A stretch of DNA of 64,000 nt, from NCBI GenBank assembly GCA_014281115.1, contig JACONQ010000007.1, positions 2,294,001 to 2,358,000 on the forward strand, read 5' to 3'. The translations under genes and the position numbers were made by a program. Positions 1 to 12,331 of the stretch are shown in pieces (position 1 is the first letter of the stretch; each line of letters begins with the position of its first letter). The DNA comes from Laburnicola sp. R22_1. Its lineage: Eukaryota > Ascomycota > Dothideomycetes > Pleosporales > Didymosphaeriaceae. The notes below the pieces were generated by a model. The model saw only the letters and a list, made by a program, of their open reading frames with translations, had not been told where the DNA came from and did no database searches.

Positions 1-787
1 AATATATAAATACCTACGCTTAGGGCTATATAATTAATTAGAGGCTAAACTAAGCTTATTCTTCTTAATCTTCTTATTTTTAGAAGTTTTAGGCTTATTC
101 TTAGACTTAGAGCTGCTTAAAGGAGCAGCCTTAAGGGGATTTTAATTAGTATTTTTTAATTATAGAGACTTCTTATATAAATAGGAAGAGTCCTTAATAG
201 GCTTAGAATACTTAAATAATTAGAAATAATTACGTTTCTAGTTTTTTGTTTTTCTTTTATATATTCTTTTTTAGAAGATTAAGAGTAACTTTACTACGAG
301 TTTTATTAAATAGGTAATTAGAGTAGTATATTATAAGTTAAGTAACCTAATTTTATATCTCTTTAGCCTCTTATATTTCTCTTAAATAAGCTTTATTTAA
401 AACTTTATAGACGTATAGATTAGTGCGTTTTATACGTCCTAGCTAGTAGTTTATAATTATTAAAGTAAGAAATAAACAATAGGGATAATTAATCTACTTT
501 TATAAAAAGCTTAACTGAAGGAACTAAATAAAAAGATAAAGAGCGAACGCGTAAAGTTTTATTATTAATAAAGAGCTATTATAAACTTATATAACTATAA
601 ATTCTTAAATTGCATTATTATAACTAATTAGTTGCTTAGCTAGGTACTTGATTTATAAGCTACTTCGAGGTAAAATTATTTTAAGCCTTATTATATAAGT
701 AGACAGTCAAATTTCTCTAGCACTCTCTCTCCTCCTATGACTAGTAAGCGGCGCTGCTTTACTCAGGTGCTAATCACCCTCGGCTCA
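1..787. other. AT-rich decayed repeat DNA, no gene
   Basis: The first ~720 bases are very rich in TpA with few CpA or CpG dinucleotides and no sustained reading frame. This is what old, heavily RIP-mutated transposon DNA looks like in Pezizomycotina. Base composition returns to normal near 720. No recognisable protein remnant can be read from it. Confidence 0.6.
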
Positions 788-847
788 CCCACCGCTCAGG
801 CTGCTCACCTACCCCTCAGGCTGCTCGCCCACCGCTCAGGCTGCTCA
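788..847 (+). repeat. 20-bp tandem repeat, three units
   Basis: Three consecutive 20-bp units, the first and third reading CCCACCGCTCAGGCTGCTCA or one base different, the middle one slightly diverged (808-827). They lie in a short GC-normal stretch between AT-rich DNA and the DUF3435 pseudogene. No coding role is apparent. Confidence 0.75.
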
Positions 848-1273
848 ACCCCCTACCCAGTCAGGTTCCCCTGCGCTCCCCCTAATAACCAATCGTACTG
901 ATTTATAAGTTAGACATACCCTCACGATTTCGTCAAGTCTAGACGAGTGAGATGCTTGGAGGCAGGTTTTGGGCTCTGGGGCGCGTTTTGGAAGGGGGGC
1001 CGGAATTGTCCCCCAAGGACTAGGGACAAAATAGGCCCCCTCGCCATGCGCCCCCCAGTGTCCCACGATGCCAGCGCCGTCTCTCCTTAGCAAGGTGGCT
1101 TGTGTTATGCCTTTGCACTATAAAGGCACGGTCGTGCTGCTAGGTCAAACCTACCTAACTACCTCAGCCATTACTGCAACACTGTCGTCTTCTTGGCAGC
1201 ATCACTATCAGTTTTGGAACTTCGTGCTATTTCTTATTCTATTTTTCACACCACAGCTTGTCCTACCGTCAAA

Positions 1274-4200
1274 ATGCCGCAGAAGATTTCGCCAGAGGCC
1301 TTCTTTGAGCGTGCCAGTAATAACGCGGCCATAGAGAAGAAGAAAGACGTTGTCAATAGAAAACAGGTTCTAAAAGAACTTCAACCAAAGACAAAGAAAA
1401 ACTACGCACGCGCGTTGGCGCTATAGGATCAGTAAGTTTACAATAGTATCTCTAAGCCCAGCACACCTCACTAATATGTACTTTTAACACCAGATATAAG
1501 AAGTTGAATCCAGGAGTAAGTCCAAATAATATTGAGACGTCCAAGGACTACGTTATGTCTATTGCGCTTAGAATTGAGGGTGGGTATAGTAATAAAAAGC
1601 CAGGCTTATGGACCGTAGTCCAGTACTACAAAGACTTCACCGCTGGTTGGAGGCGAGCTAGGATAGAGGAGGAACAGGAAAATAAGGAGAAGAATAAAGA
1701 GGGGGAGAAGAAGGAGCTAGTGAAGGTAATAAGCCTAAACGTAACACTGTCCACCTCAAATGTAAGTCTATTGCGGTCAGCCAGGCGTTTTATGGCATTA
1801 GTACTAATTGCATAGGATAGTTCATTAAGTACAAGCTGTACAATATCCTTAAGCTGCCCTTTAGAAAGAAACTGCGGCGATACAGCTCGCAAATTCATTT
1901 TCTTCACCTAGGAACACAGTGGTGGAAGAACAATTGGTTTGTGCTTCCAAAACCGCGGCGTAGAGTCGAGATATGGGCTCTCATTATGGCCTGTGTTTTC
2001 AGCACTTTGAGAATTGGCGAATACGTAGAATTTACATGTCGCCTGGGATCTAGTAGGGGCTTACGTTTTTAGGTAAGTCCGTCTTAAAGTAGCCTGCATA
2101 AACTAACAGCGACGGGTTAGGACACTATCTTTGCTATCTTTCGCAACAAGTGCGGCAACATAGAATTTGCTGTACAACTCCAGCAAGACGCGAAGTGCAT
2201 AACGTTCACTCCAGACAAGAGGTAAATTTAATCCTTATTACGCACTCGCCTAACACTAATTGTGGAATAGACCAGAGCACGCATTGCATAAAGGTGTTAA
2301 GACTCGCCTACTTTTTTGTAATCGAATGCTTGTGATAGTCGCTATGTGCATCGCAAGAAATGCATTCAGAGATTACAAGTCAATAGACAAGGTTCTGGCA
2401 CTAGAACCTCTAGAAGATAAGCAAATGATTCAACTCCACTGGAATCCAAGCGTCCGGGACCTGCCGTTCTTCGAGGGAAGTGATGGGAAGATGGAGACCG
2501 CGAGCGCATTCGGCCGATATCTTCAAGAATGGGGCTTTCGTGCCAGCTACAACGAACCCCCAACAGTGCATAATTTCAGGGCGGAGGGTCTGATCCTTAC
2601 CGGTACGTATACTATTCCATAGTACTCCATATACCCAACTCATGTCGTGTGCAGACAGAAATTATTCGCAGGACACAAGAATGAAACAGGGCGGACAGCG
2701 TGACCCAGCGGTATATCGTGATCATTACGCAGCAAACAATGCCGGAGTGGACGGTCAGGCAACCTTCTTCCACGACAAAGACCATCGCACGGACATTGCG
2801 GACCTTTTCCGTTCCTTGCTTATCACTCGGAATCCAGAGCTGTGGCAGTCGCTGCCAGCAGAAAAGCGGCACGAGCTTGAGCAGAGCGCCGAGTTCAAGG
2901 ACATTGAAGCGAAACTTGAGGATCTTTCTTCGGACAACGCACTATCAAAGAATAAACGCAAGGAGTTGCAGGCCTAGAAACAAAAGCTGATTTCAGAAGC
3001 GCTTCGTAGGTGTCAGGGAGAACAGCCTACTCGGGCCGCGAGCAAAGTCGACGCCTATACAAAAGAATGCACCAGCCGTCACAGAACCATATTCCAACAA
3101 GCGCGCAAACTCATGCCGGTGCGCGACCGTCTGGCGTCCAGCATATTTATCGAGACCACTATACGTAGCGATGTAGGCAAGGCTGTCCTCTAAGATCTAA
3201 TCGAGCTCTATTTGCAAGAAGAGGAAGTAGCATTCCAACCAGGTCTCAAGCTGGACAAATGCCACTGTCCGAAAACAGGCTTTACGCGAAAGATTAACAG
3301 GTACGCAATCCCATCTGCCGTTCATAATATAGCGTCTAATAAAAACATTTCCAATAGTTAACCAGCTGCCACACAGTGGAAACACATACACAGTTGCCAT
3401 CGGAAGTAGCTCAAGAAAAGTTACAAGTTTGTAGAGTTTTGCTTCCTCTGCAGCGGATGGTTCGTTGACTAAGAGGAATGGAACGCCCATTTCCAAGCCC
3501 ATTTAGACAAGCCTAAAACGATCCCCACGCAGTGCAACCCACTAATCTACGAAGGAACACTTGCTGCTCTAGGATTCTGTCCCAACTATTTGGGCGATAA
3601 GTCTATACCCCCTAAAATGCGAATGCGGCAGTTCCCCAAGACGGCTGAATAGAAAGACTATATCTACAATTAGCATTCCAAAGATTCTAAGTCGCTGGTA
3701 TGCCCTCTAAGTAAGCTCTATTATAGAGAGTCATTTACGTTATTGCGGGAGCTCCAGTTTCATCTTAAAGACGTCCACTGTGTCGATTTTAGGAGTACTC
3801 TTAAAAGGTCCAGGTCAGCGGGCGAAGGGAGAGCTGGACCAACCAAGCGGACATGCGTTAGCAGGGGACGGCTGTCGAGACCAAAGGCGGAAGATCTGAA
3901 ATATGAATTTGTCGACGAAAGTAATACGTTTTGGAACCAAGGAAAGAGGTCAACATCCTGTCCTACTCTACTCAAAGCCCCGTCTTCTGCCAGCTTAGGC
4001 TCTTCGCCAATCTTAGAATTCGTGTCAGATCAAAACAAGAGTGAAGATAATACGCCACTGTCGTCGTGTGGCGAATCAAAGAATGGTCTTAATAACAAAG
4101 ATGCTCTTAGTGACGGAGCCAATAATGAGGATTGGGAGCACATTAATGAGATTGACTATCTAGAGAGCAATTACCCACAAATTCTAACAGATAAACAGAC

Positions 4201-4563
4201 AATATTACGTTTTCAGAGACTAGAGAAGCTGAGGTAAATGAGCAAAATGACAATTTCCAGAGCACAAGCTTTCATGAGGAGTCATGGCCTGGGCTTCAGC
4301 TTAAGTGCGCTCTAGCGGCGCGCCCCAAGTCCGACCTGGCTCTTTCCACCCAAGGGGATAAAGAAGACGAATATGAGGTTAAGCAAGTTCTAGGGGCCTG
4401 TGTCTTTAGAAGAAAGCTCAAATACCGCGTAAAATGGCTTGGCTATAACAACAATCCGAAGTGGTATAACGTAGCCAACTTCAAGAATAGCCCACACAAG
4501 CTCCATAACTTCCATAGAGCCAATCCAACCCAACCCGGACCTTCACAAAGGCTGGATCACTGA
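1274..4563 (+). pseudogene. DUF3435 tyrosine-recombinase-like gene with C2H2-like region and chromodomain, broken
   Basis: DUF3435 proteins are tyrosine recombinases of Crypton-like elements and include the captains of Starship giant transposons. The likely start is 1274. Exon 1 ends at 1431 and a 62-bp intron (1432-1493) restores frame. Visible blocks are a recombinase core at about 1830-2060, an HxxR-like box (His-Asn-Phe-Arg) near 2570, a Tyr box (Arg-Asp-His-Tyr) near 2725 followed by the typical 'NPELWQSLP' segment, a Cys/His-rich C2H2-like region at about 3240-3780, and a chromodomain (Tyr-Arg-Val-Lys-Trp core) at about 4369-4560 ending in TGA. In-frame stops include a Trp-to-TAG in exon 1 (1424), a Gln-to-TAG near 2975, a Gln-to-TAA near 3191, others near 3470-3660, and at least one frame change near 4200. 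Family assignment is firm for the core. The chromodomain call rests on motif reading, and whether this is a Starship captain is unproven. Confidence 0.75.
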
Positions 4564-5625
4564 ATACAATACTAGAAGGAGGATAGGGATACTAACAACC
4601 ATCCAAATAACAACAAGCCAATAAATAGGTTAGTTAGGCGGCGTGGAAAACTTCGCTAAGAAGAAGGATTAGAAGTTGGGTGTTAGTGGAATGTTTCATT
4701 CAGATCGTGATAATAAGGCTTAGGCAGAAAGTTTTCGCAGATTCGAATAGTCTCAGCGTACGGTTAACGTTGCGCGCAGGGAGCGTGGAAATCGCGTTAG
4801 AGCCTTGGTATTGCTGCTAGTTAATACACGGATACTAGTTCGACCTACAAGGTCTTGGCCAGACTCATTACTGGCTTTAACTTAGACTTCCCAGATTGTG
4901 CGGAAGTGCTTAGGCGCTTAGGCCGGTGTTGGATAAATAGAGAATGGGGCGATGGTGTTGTCGCGTTGTCCAATAAGACTAGCATTCTCCTCCACATCGC
5001 CCTTATCCAACATATGTCGTTTTCACTACGCTGAGCTTGCTTAGTCGGGGGCCATTGCCTGTGTTGTCCTTCCGCCACACTAAGCGACAATTCATATTCG
5101 TAGGCCGGAGCGGTTAACATCGCTTGGGTTGTGGTGCCTGTTGGGAAGGCTGTGGGCGCGTTTTTAGGACGGACAGTGCGAGGCGAGCGGGTTAGCGAGC
5201 CATTCGCGGATGACGGCGGAGCTAAACGTTTGGAGAGTGCGCGAGTACCAGATGCTTTGAGAATTGCAGGTAGGCAAGGTGCTGGGCATGTGGACCAAGA
5301 GTAGAGGGACGGGTAAGGACTTAGTTGTTTGTTGTTGGTTCGAGATGTTGCGTCGGTGTCTAAAGATGCTAACTGGCGGATCCAGCCGCCGCCTAGGGTA
5401 GACTAGCGCAGAGCACGTGGCGACAACAGTTTGGAGCGGCTTAGCCTAGTTAGTTTTCGACCTCACTATTAAAGAGATTACTAGTCAACAACGCTAGATA
5501 CCGAATGCAGTGATGTAACATCTTCGATAACGTCACTAATTTACATCTAACCTCAGCTGTCTAATAGAAGCCTCTACTTCTTAGCTTAGAGGCAATAGTC
5601 AAAACTGGTCCCATTCTATATATAG
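4564..5625. other. No recognisable gene
   Basis: Mixed-composition sequence between the recombinase pseudogene and the left end of the first hAT element. Short open frames exist on both strands but none has a family motif, a credible start or splice signals. The base composition is not as AT-rich as the truly decayed blocks. Confidence 0.5.
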
Positions 5626-5836
5626 CAGAGTTGTCAGTAATCAAGCATGCGTCAAAATTTTGATTGATCTTGTTTGACTTGGTCAAATTCAACCAAACAA
5701 GAGTCTCCGCTGCTATTTTAATAAGCTAAACAATCAAATCTGTAAATTTTTGTCAAGATAATTTGATCTTGATTGACTCGCTTAACATACCTATAGTGTT
5801 GCAGCTGCTATAGAGGTAAGGTTGTTGGGATAGGTG

Positions 5837-7629
5837 TAAGCTCGGCCATATAGTGTTCGGCCACATATAGTGATCGGCCACCCCACCACAACGCGTTACT
5901 CACTTTTTGATCATCTATACTCTCAACACCACGCGTTCAAAATGGATCCTCGTGAACTAGCAATACAATCTGCTATTAGCGATCTTAATTCTGGTGTTTA
6001 TACAAGCCAACGGAAGGCTGCTAAGGCCTGGGGCGTGCCCCGATCAACTCTCCAAGAGCGCATCAACGGTCGCCAACCCAACGCGATAGCTCACTCCAAC
6101 CAACAGCGATTGACTCCGGAGCAAGAGCGCTTTCTAGTAGAGTGGATACTAGAAGAGGACTCACGCGCACAACCTCCATCTCATCCCCGTGTGCGAGAGA
6201 TGGCCACCCGAATCCTGCACATGAACGGTGACCACGAGCCTCTGGGGCAACTATGGGTACCCCATTTCATCACACGCAACCCACGCGTCGCCTCTATCGT
6301 CGGCCGAACAATCGAGAGTGCAAGGACTACTGCAGCCAGTCAAGACACTATACGAGCCTTTCTTGAGCTGTTTGAGCGGACAAGAATAGAGCTGGGCATA
6401 CAGTATGAAGACATGTGGAATATGGATGAGACTGGGTGCGCACTAGGGGTATGTACAAACTCCCAGGTCGTTGCCAGTTCATCAAAGAAGAAGGCTTATA
6501 TCAAATCCCCAGAGGATCGCGAGTGGGTATCAATCATTGAGACCATCTCAGCTGTCGGCGTCAAGCTTCAATGCCTAGTCATCTTTAAGGGCAAGCATCT
6601 ACAGTCAACGTGGTTTCCAGCACAAGGCACACCAGATTGGCTCTACACAACGTCAGAGAATGGATGGACGTCAAACTCAATTGGCTATGAATGGTTGCAG
6701 CGTATTTTCATGCCAAATACTTCACCATCTAACAGTGGCTGGCGGCTCCTCCTTCTTGACGGCCATGGCTCCCACATCCCTATTGACTTTATGTGGCTCT
6801 GCAAGGTCAACAAGATCCACCTCTTGTATCTTCCAGCTCACTCCTCACACCTGCTTCAGCCGTTGGATCTTGCTCCTTTCTCGGTACTCAAATCCAAGTA
6901 CCGTGGTGAGATACGAGCTCTCTCAGCCCTTGATGACGCAGCACCTATCAAAAAGAGCGCTTCGTTATATCATACAACAAAGCTAGAGAAGAAGGACTCT
7001 CAGAGCGAGTTATCCGAGCCGGCTGGAGGGCTGCAGGGCTCTGCCCATACAACCCAGACCTTGTGCTGCTCTCATCTCAAGTAACTGGCCGGCCAGTCAC
7101 CCCTCCAGCGAGCAGTCAGGGGCTAGTAACTGCAGATCAAGTCTTCAACACCCCTCGGAGCTCACAGGCTCTATATAAGGCTCAACAACAGCTGCTGTTG
7201 TCAGAATCTCTCTCACGAAGCACCGCGTAGTGCTTGGCAAGGCAGGCAAGGCTATTGCAGAAGCCAACACCAGGGCAGCCCAACTTGAGGCTGAAAATCA
7301 ACGACTCAAATATCAACTAGATAGTGCTAAGATCACCCGCGTCAGAAAGCGCGTTCAAGTTAATCCAAATGAGCGCTTCAGTAATGTTGAGGCTATAAAG
7401 GCTGCTATTGACCGAGCAGCTGCTTTACAGGCTCAACAGGCAAGTAGTTCACTAGAGAAAGAAGCTCAAAAAGCAGCAGCAGCAGTAGCAGCACTTGAAC
7501 TTAGTTCTATGTGTACTGAATGGCAATTGTAATTGTTGTTGTTGAGAAATCGCGACTCCAAACTGTGTGGCTGCTTTTGGTGGGGTGGCCGATCACTATA
7601 TGTGGCCGACCACTATATGGCCGAGCTTA
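5837..7629 (+). mobile_element. Fot1/pogo-like element A with TA target duplication
   Basis: The element proper spans 5839-7627 (1789 bp), bounded by TA dinucleotides at 5837-5838 and 7628-7629. The inverted repeats are about 50 bp with one visible mismatch (5839-5888 and 7578-7627), begin AGCTCGGCCATATAGTG, and contain internal repeats of a CGGCCACATATAGTG-type word. It encodes one DDE transposase. It is a sister of the 1790-bp element at 24105-25894, with the same TIR start (AGCT), nearly the same length and homologous protein. It is inserted within hAT-1, so it arrived after that element. Confidence 0.9.
5942..7228 (+). pseudogene. Fot1/pogo-family DDE transposase, one early frameshift
   Basis: Cut-and-paste transposase of the pogo/Fot1 branch of Tc1-mariner. 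The start at 5942 gives MDPRE, the same start as the sister copy at 25792, so the in-frame ATG at 5870, inside the inverted repeat, is unlikely. The N-terminus has a pipsqueak/CENP-B-type helix-turn-helix. The catalytic aspartates are present: Asn-Met-Asp-Glu-Thr near 6420, Leu-Asp-Gly-His-Gly near 6756 and Pro-Leu-Asp near 6865. The frame is open without RIP stops until an A-run at 6950-6954, where a one-base shift moves the C-terminal region into another frame (to TAG 7228). A second shift leads to a coiled-coil-like tail read at 7230-7532. The absence of stops suggests it is younger than most elements here. Confidence 0.85.
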
Positions 7630-7810
7630 GTAGCAGCTAATAATGGATTTCTTAGTGTTGTAGCTGGCTTAGTAAGGCAGCTATCGCGTACTTTCCGCGT
7701 ACTACAACGCGTCCTACAACGCGTCAACAGCTACCTAACCCTATACTTTGGCTTACTATTTCTTGTCAACAGCTTATTCTCTCGCGCCTTTGCTTACCTT
7801 CACGCTTACC

Positions 7811-10507
7811 ATGGCCCCTAAGCGTAGCCTCGAGGCCGCTAAAGAAGCCGGCAACCCCCCTAAACGCCCCCATCGCACGCCCAAGCCCACATACAAGAAG
7901 CGCGAAGGCGACGGCACCCAGCCAACCCAGCCAACAGAGTCGCCTATTGAGGTGCCTGAACACGCGCCGGAATCGCCTATAGAGCCTATAGAGCCGCCAG
8001 AAAGTACGCCGGAGCTGTCTATAGAGCCGCCAACCCAGCCGGAGGAGCGCGCTCAGCGGGCATCACCACAGCCTATACTCCAAGCCTCACAGGCCTTTTA
8101 ACCCGCTAATAAGCCAGCCTAGGAGTCGCAGTTAGTGGCTAATAAGCCGCCTACAGCCACTATTCAACCGCGCGCTTTTAGCAGTGCTGCCATAGAGGCT
8201 TCAGTGGAGGAAGACGCCGCGCCGCCTATCAACTTTACTAACTTTAATGGTGTTAACTGGCCGCGATTAAAGGGCTTTGCGCCACCTCTTACTACGCCTT
8301 AAGGCACTCCTAGCTAGGTGTACAGGCACGGCTGGCGGATTTAGAAGGAGCACACTAAGCCTAAGAAGCTCTACTTCCTGTGCAGGTACTGCCACATTAA
8401 CAAGCAGAAAGGCGGCTTACACTAGGTTACTCTCGCAACCAGCGCCGCCATCTTACACCTCGCCAGCGACCAGCGCGGCTATAGACTTAGCAAGGACGGC
8501 CCTGTCGTATACCAAACAGAGCGCAAACCCGGCCAACAATCTATACGGATGACGCTTGACAGAGGTCTTACACTCAGCCAAGAGGTCTATTGGGAGCTGG
8601 GTAACTTCGACGTACAAGGTTTTCGGCAGGCCGCAGTGCTGTGGCTGGTTAACAATAACAGACCTTTGCGCGAGTTTGAGACTGAGTCCTTCCGCGCGAT
8701 AATAAGGTTCGCTAACCTAGAGGCAGAGGCAGCGCTATGGAGGTCTCACAACAGCGTGTTGGCTTTTGTAATGAGGCTCTACAGCTGGCTACAGCCTTAG
8801 GTTAAGCGCGCGTTGTCTGAGGCAAGCAGTAAGATACACGTGAGCTTCGATAGTTGGACAACTAAAGGCGGCAAACGTGGCTTCTTTGCTGTTGTTGCAC
8901 ACTACGCTAACGCTCAAGGCGATATAGTTGACCTTCCTATCGCGCTGCCGCAGCTGGTTGGCGCGCACACCAGCGAGGCGATAGCTAACGCTGTCGCGCG
9001 AATCTTGCGATACTTTGAAATCAACAGCGACAAACTCAGCTACTTTGTGCTTGATAACGCCTACAACAACAATACTGCTATCAACAAACTCGGCACAATG
9101 TACAGCTTCAGCGCTGCCAATAGACGCCTCCGCTGCGCTTGCCACATACTCAACCTTATCGGCCAAACTATTATGTTTGGCAGAGACTCTAAGGCGTACG
9201 ACAACGCCGCTAAACATATAAAAGAAGAAGATTTTTACATACAGGAGTAGCGGAGAGATAGTCTGCTTGGCGTGTTTCTTAACGTCATCAGCTACATCAA
9301 CACGCCAAAGCAATAGGGTATCTTTGGTAACTGTCAGCGCGATGCTGCTGGTGAGATGCCTATAGGCGTTACAGGCGGTCTCCGCGAGCCAATCAAGCTG
9401 GTTGTTACGCGTTGGAACAGCTATCATGACTGCTTTGAGCGCGGTGTTGAGCTACAACAAGCCATTAACTCATATGCCTCGTACCACATCAAAGAGACAG
9501 AGGATGCTGACGAACAGGCAAAACTACGCAATAAGAAGCTGCCTGACGCGCCGCGATGGATGCGATCAGGTGGGCTTACAGCTGCAGACTAGGCGGTGAT
9601 TACGGAGTATATTGCAGTACTTCAGCCGCTTAAGTTTGCAACCAATCGCTTGCAAGGTCGCAGCAAAGCTGGCACCCACAGCGCCTTGTACGAGGTTATA
9701 CCTGTGTTTAAGTCTCTGATTACTGAGCTAGATGCTCGCCTTCAGGCGTATGAAAACATCAACTACAAGCTATTTAAGGCGCCTAAGGATCACCTGCCTA
9801 TTAACCTACGCGCCGCAAGGCGTAAAGCGAGCGCTTACTTTGACAAGTTACTCAAAAGTCCCGCCTATTACACTGCCACAATTCTGCACCCACGATATAA
9901 GTCCTATTGCAAGCGCTTCTGGCGCAGCAAACCTACACAACTCAGCGCCGCACACGCAAAATTCGAGCAGCTTTGGGCTCGCTATAAGCCCGCCCGCGCG
10001 GCCGCTACAACAATAACACTATTGCCAAAGCCTGTAATAAGCAGCTTTAACAAAGCGATCGACTCGATACTTAACGACAACGACGTGGCGATAGAGGCGG
10101 AGGATGAGTATGAGAGCTGGCTTAAAGAGCCTATGTGGACGGCTCTACAACACAAACAGGGGCTTATAGCTATATAATATTGGCAACAACTGAAACCGAA
10201 GTACCTAAATCTTTCACAATTGGCGCTAGATGTGTTAACTATCCCTGCCTCTAGCGCTGATTGTGAGCGGGTGTTTACAGGCACTGGCGATATACTTGAG
10301 CCACAGAGGCGCAAAATAGGCAGCTAGCTATTGGCTGCTTTAGTGTGTACACAACAGTGGATTTAAGCAGGTTTTAAGCCTCTAAGCGCAAAGGCAGCGG
10401 CTATGTACGACGATAACAAGCTTGCAGAAGAATTTGGCATAAAAAGTTGGGAGGGGCCGCCGCCTATGACACTATAGAAAGCGCATTTTAAGGCTTCTTA
10501 AATTGCT
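7811..10507 (+). pseudogene. hAT transposase with many in-frame stops
   Basis: Transposase of hAT-1. The whole region stays in a single reading frame from ATG 7811, but about sixteen TAG/TAA codons interrupt it. The first is at 8099, and each fits a Gln (CAG/CAA) or Trp (TGG) codon changed by a C-to-T or G-to-A transition. Recognisable parts are a proline-rich N-terminus, a BED-like zinc region (Cys-x2-Cys near 8380), the hAT core with Asp-Ser-Trp-Thr near 8850, an Arg-Trp-Asn-Ser-Tyr block near 9410, and the C-terminal hATC dimerisation domain (Leu-Thr-Ile-Pro-Ala-Ser then Cys-Glu-Arg-Val-Phe near 10230-10280). No frameshift is needed, which argues for point-mutation decay rather than general erosion. 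Confidence 0.85.
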
Positions 10508-10647
10508 CAAATTCAAACAAACAAGTCAAACAAAACCGCCTCTACAGCCTTGTCAAAGCAATTAAATAAGACTACAACACTAAGAAATCGTTAAACAAGC
10601 AAAATTTGAGCTTTAAATTTGACTTTGTTTGATTGTTGACAACTCTG

Positions 10648-11492
10648 AGGATTTCAAGGGTTTCGTGCGTCCCGAAGCCGTCGCATATCAGGATCCGTGG
10701 TTTTCGATTGGCCTGTTCTTTAGTTTAAGGATCGAATGCACGCTTAAGCCACTCTAAGCTGATTTTAGAGTTGGTATATCCAAATTCAGAGTATGCATAA
10801 TGCCATCTAGGAGTAGGATATGTAGTCCAGTTAGCTCGGTGAGTTGAGGCTGGCCAGATTATTATTGGGTCCAGATACCTACCATCAGCACTGATACATT
10901 CGATCGCGGTTACTACTGTGCGCTTCACACGCGCACCTCGATAGCTTCGCAGGTCATCCTTACTAACAAGGACCTTGACACTGCCAAGCATACTTAACAT
11001 CACCCCTGTCTCGTCCATGTTATAGACATTTTCTGGTAGGATAGGCTAATCCTGCAGCACTTTTCCAATCACATCAAACCAGTTCACCACCTTATCATAG
11101 ATATTGTAGCGATCCCAGTCTAGCGCCGTACTTTTTCTTGCTTTAAGTTCTGGATGGCGTTTCTCAAAAGCCCGAGCCCAGTTCTTGCCTAGAGGCTTGG
11201 CTGGTTTGTTCGTGGATCGCTGGCGAGCGACGCTGAAGGCTAAGGAAGGTATATGCTTTAGTCGCACAGGTTGTCCGAATTTAGCCATTTGCAATAAAAA
11301 GTTTATGATGGCTTTTTCTTCACATGGGGTGAGATACTGTTGGCTCTAGGCCTTCTCTTCTTTCGAGCGTTTGCTATGTGCGCGATCATGGAGGGTAGAG
11401 TGAGCGACGTTGTGATGTTCTGCTAGAGCGCGGTATGTATTGCGTACGCCATGAGGAATGCCTTGTGCTAGCACTTGGCTTGCTCGGTCCAT
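10648..11492 (-). pseudogene. Pogo-like DDE transposase cut by hAT-1
   Basis: N-terminal and central part of a pogo-type transposase on the minus strand. The start codon is at 11492-11490. A CENP-B/HTH region is readable near 11290-11480, the first catalytic aspartate (Asn-Met-Asp-Glu-Thr) near 11015, and the second near 10690 as Cys-Asp-Gly-Phe-Gly-Thr-His, where Gly-Phe replaces the more common Gly-His. The frame has a few TAG/TAA stops at Gln/Trp-like positions. It ends abruptly at 10648 next to the hAT-1 right repeat. The missing C-terminus is not found beyond the left end of hAT-1, so part of the locus has been lost or rearranged. No TIR was identified on its outer side. Confidence 0.8.
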
Positions 11493-12331
11493 GTTAGCTT
11501 TAGTGAGTTACTATGGAAATGGTGATAGTAATGGGAAGGGTGGAGAGGAACGAAGCGAGCGCGTAGCTCGACGGGGGATGAGCCTGACCCTGAAAAGAGG
11601 GCCCTTTTTTGGCCCATCTATTTTTAGCCGCATGCAATTTTTTGGAGCCTCGCCGGGCGGTAATAGAGAAGATGGTGAGCAGCTGGAAAATTCAACTTTT
11701 TGTACTGAGAAAGGCGAGATTCAAAGGCTGAGATCGATCAGGGTGCCTTCATGGTAAGTCATTGGACAGTTACCGCTAGGCGGGCTTTGCGGGGAAGATG
11801 CATAAGGTATGGGGATGCGCTCATGGCCCAAGCGCTATCACGTGAACCTATCACGTGCAATAATGGAGATAGATTGTGAAATCTCTTCTGTTTTCGCGTC
11901 TCAGGCATTGCAAGTAGATAGAACAGTGACAAAGTAACCGTATATAGTAGTGACTAATATTGGCTTTTGGTTTCTGCATTTTGGTTATCCTAAGTGCATA
12001 ACGCTCAGAAAGGCGCTTATAGTACTAAATAAGTGTTAGCGCTTTGCAGGGGCGATGCGTGTGGCTTAGAGTAGGGTGGGCAGTTCCAGCCCCCAATGTA
12101 CCTAGCGGACCGGTCAATGGCAGGCTGAGTCGATCCTGCCCCATGCCCAGCGCTTGCAGCCATGCCGCTGGACGACCGCACCTCAGCCTACCCAGCCTGC
12201 TAGAGCCGCCATGAGGCTGAGCGGCAGCGAACATCTGCCTGCGCGGCAGTGTCAGGCCTTCTCAACCATCACTCTCACTTCATACTCCCCCGTCTATTCC
12301 CTCTCGCCCCTTCCTGCCGTAACGGCTCCAA
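11493..12331. other. No gene seen; repeat copy A at 11772-11807
   Basis: Intergenic DNA upstream of the NLR pseudogene. A 36-bp stretch beginning ACCGCTAGGCGGGCTTTG (11772-11807) recurs at 15463-15497 on the other side of the NLR gene. A further 28-bp stretch near 11990-12018 is an imperfect inverted copy of 15419-15447. Both may be remnants of an old element flanking the gene. No other structure was recognised. Confidence 0.55.

Larger units (their letters stand above)
5626..10647 (+). mobile_element. hAT transposon (hAT-1) with a nested Fot1-like element
   Basis: The ends carry the 11-bp inverted repeat CAGAGTTGTCA (5626 onward, and its complement ending at 10647), with similarity continuing for about ten more bases. 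Subterminal DNA on both sides is rich in short TCAAACAAG-type motifs, as hAT transposases often bind. The element encodes a hAT transposase on the + strand. A complete Fot1-like element (5839-7627) sits in its 5' part. The 8-bp flanks do not match (ATATATAG on the left, AGGATTTC on the right), and the right flank is the middle of a pogo transposase gene. The current arrangement therefore is not a simple insertion. Confidence 0.8.

Noticed and set aside
788..847. CRISPR-like array
   Set aside because: The units are contiguous 20-bp tandem copies without spacers, and the genome is fungal.
845..1334. Small overlapping frames upstream of the DUF3435 gene
   Set aside because: Low-complexity, overlapping on both strands, and explained as leader sequence of the recombinase pseudogene.
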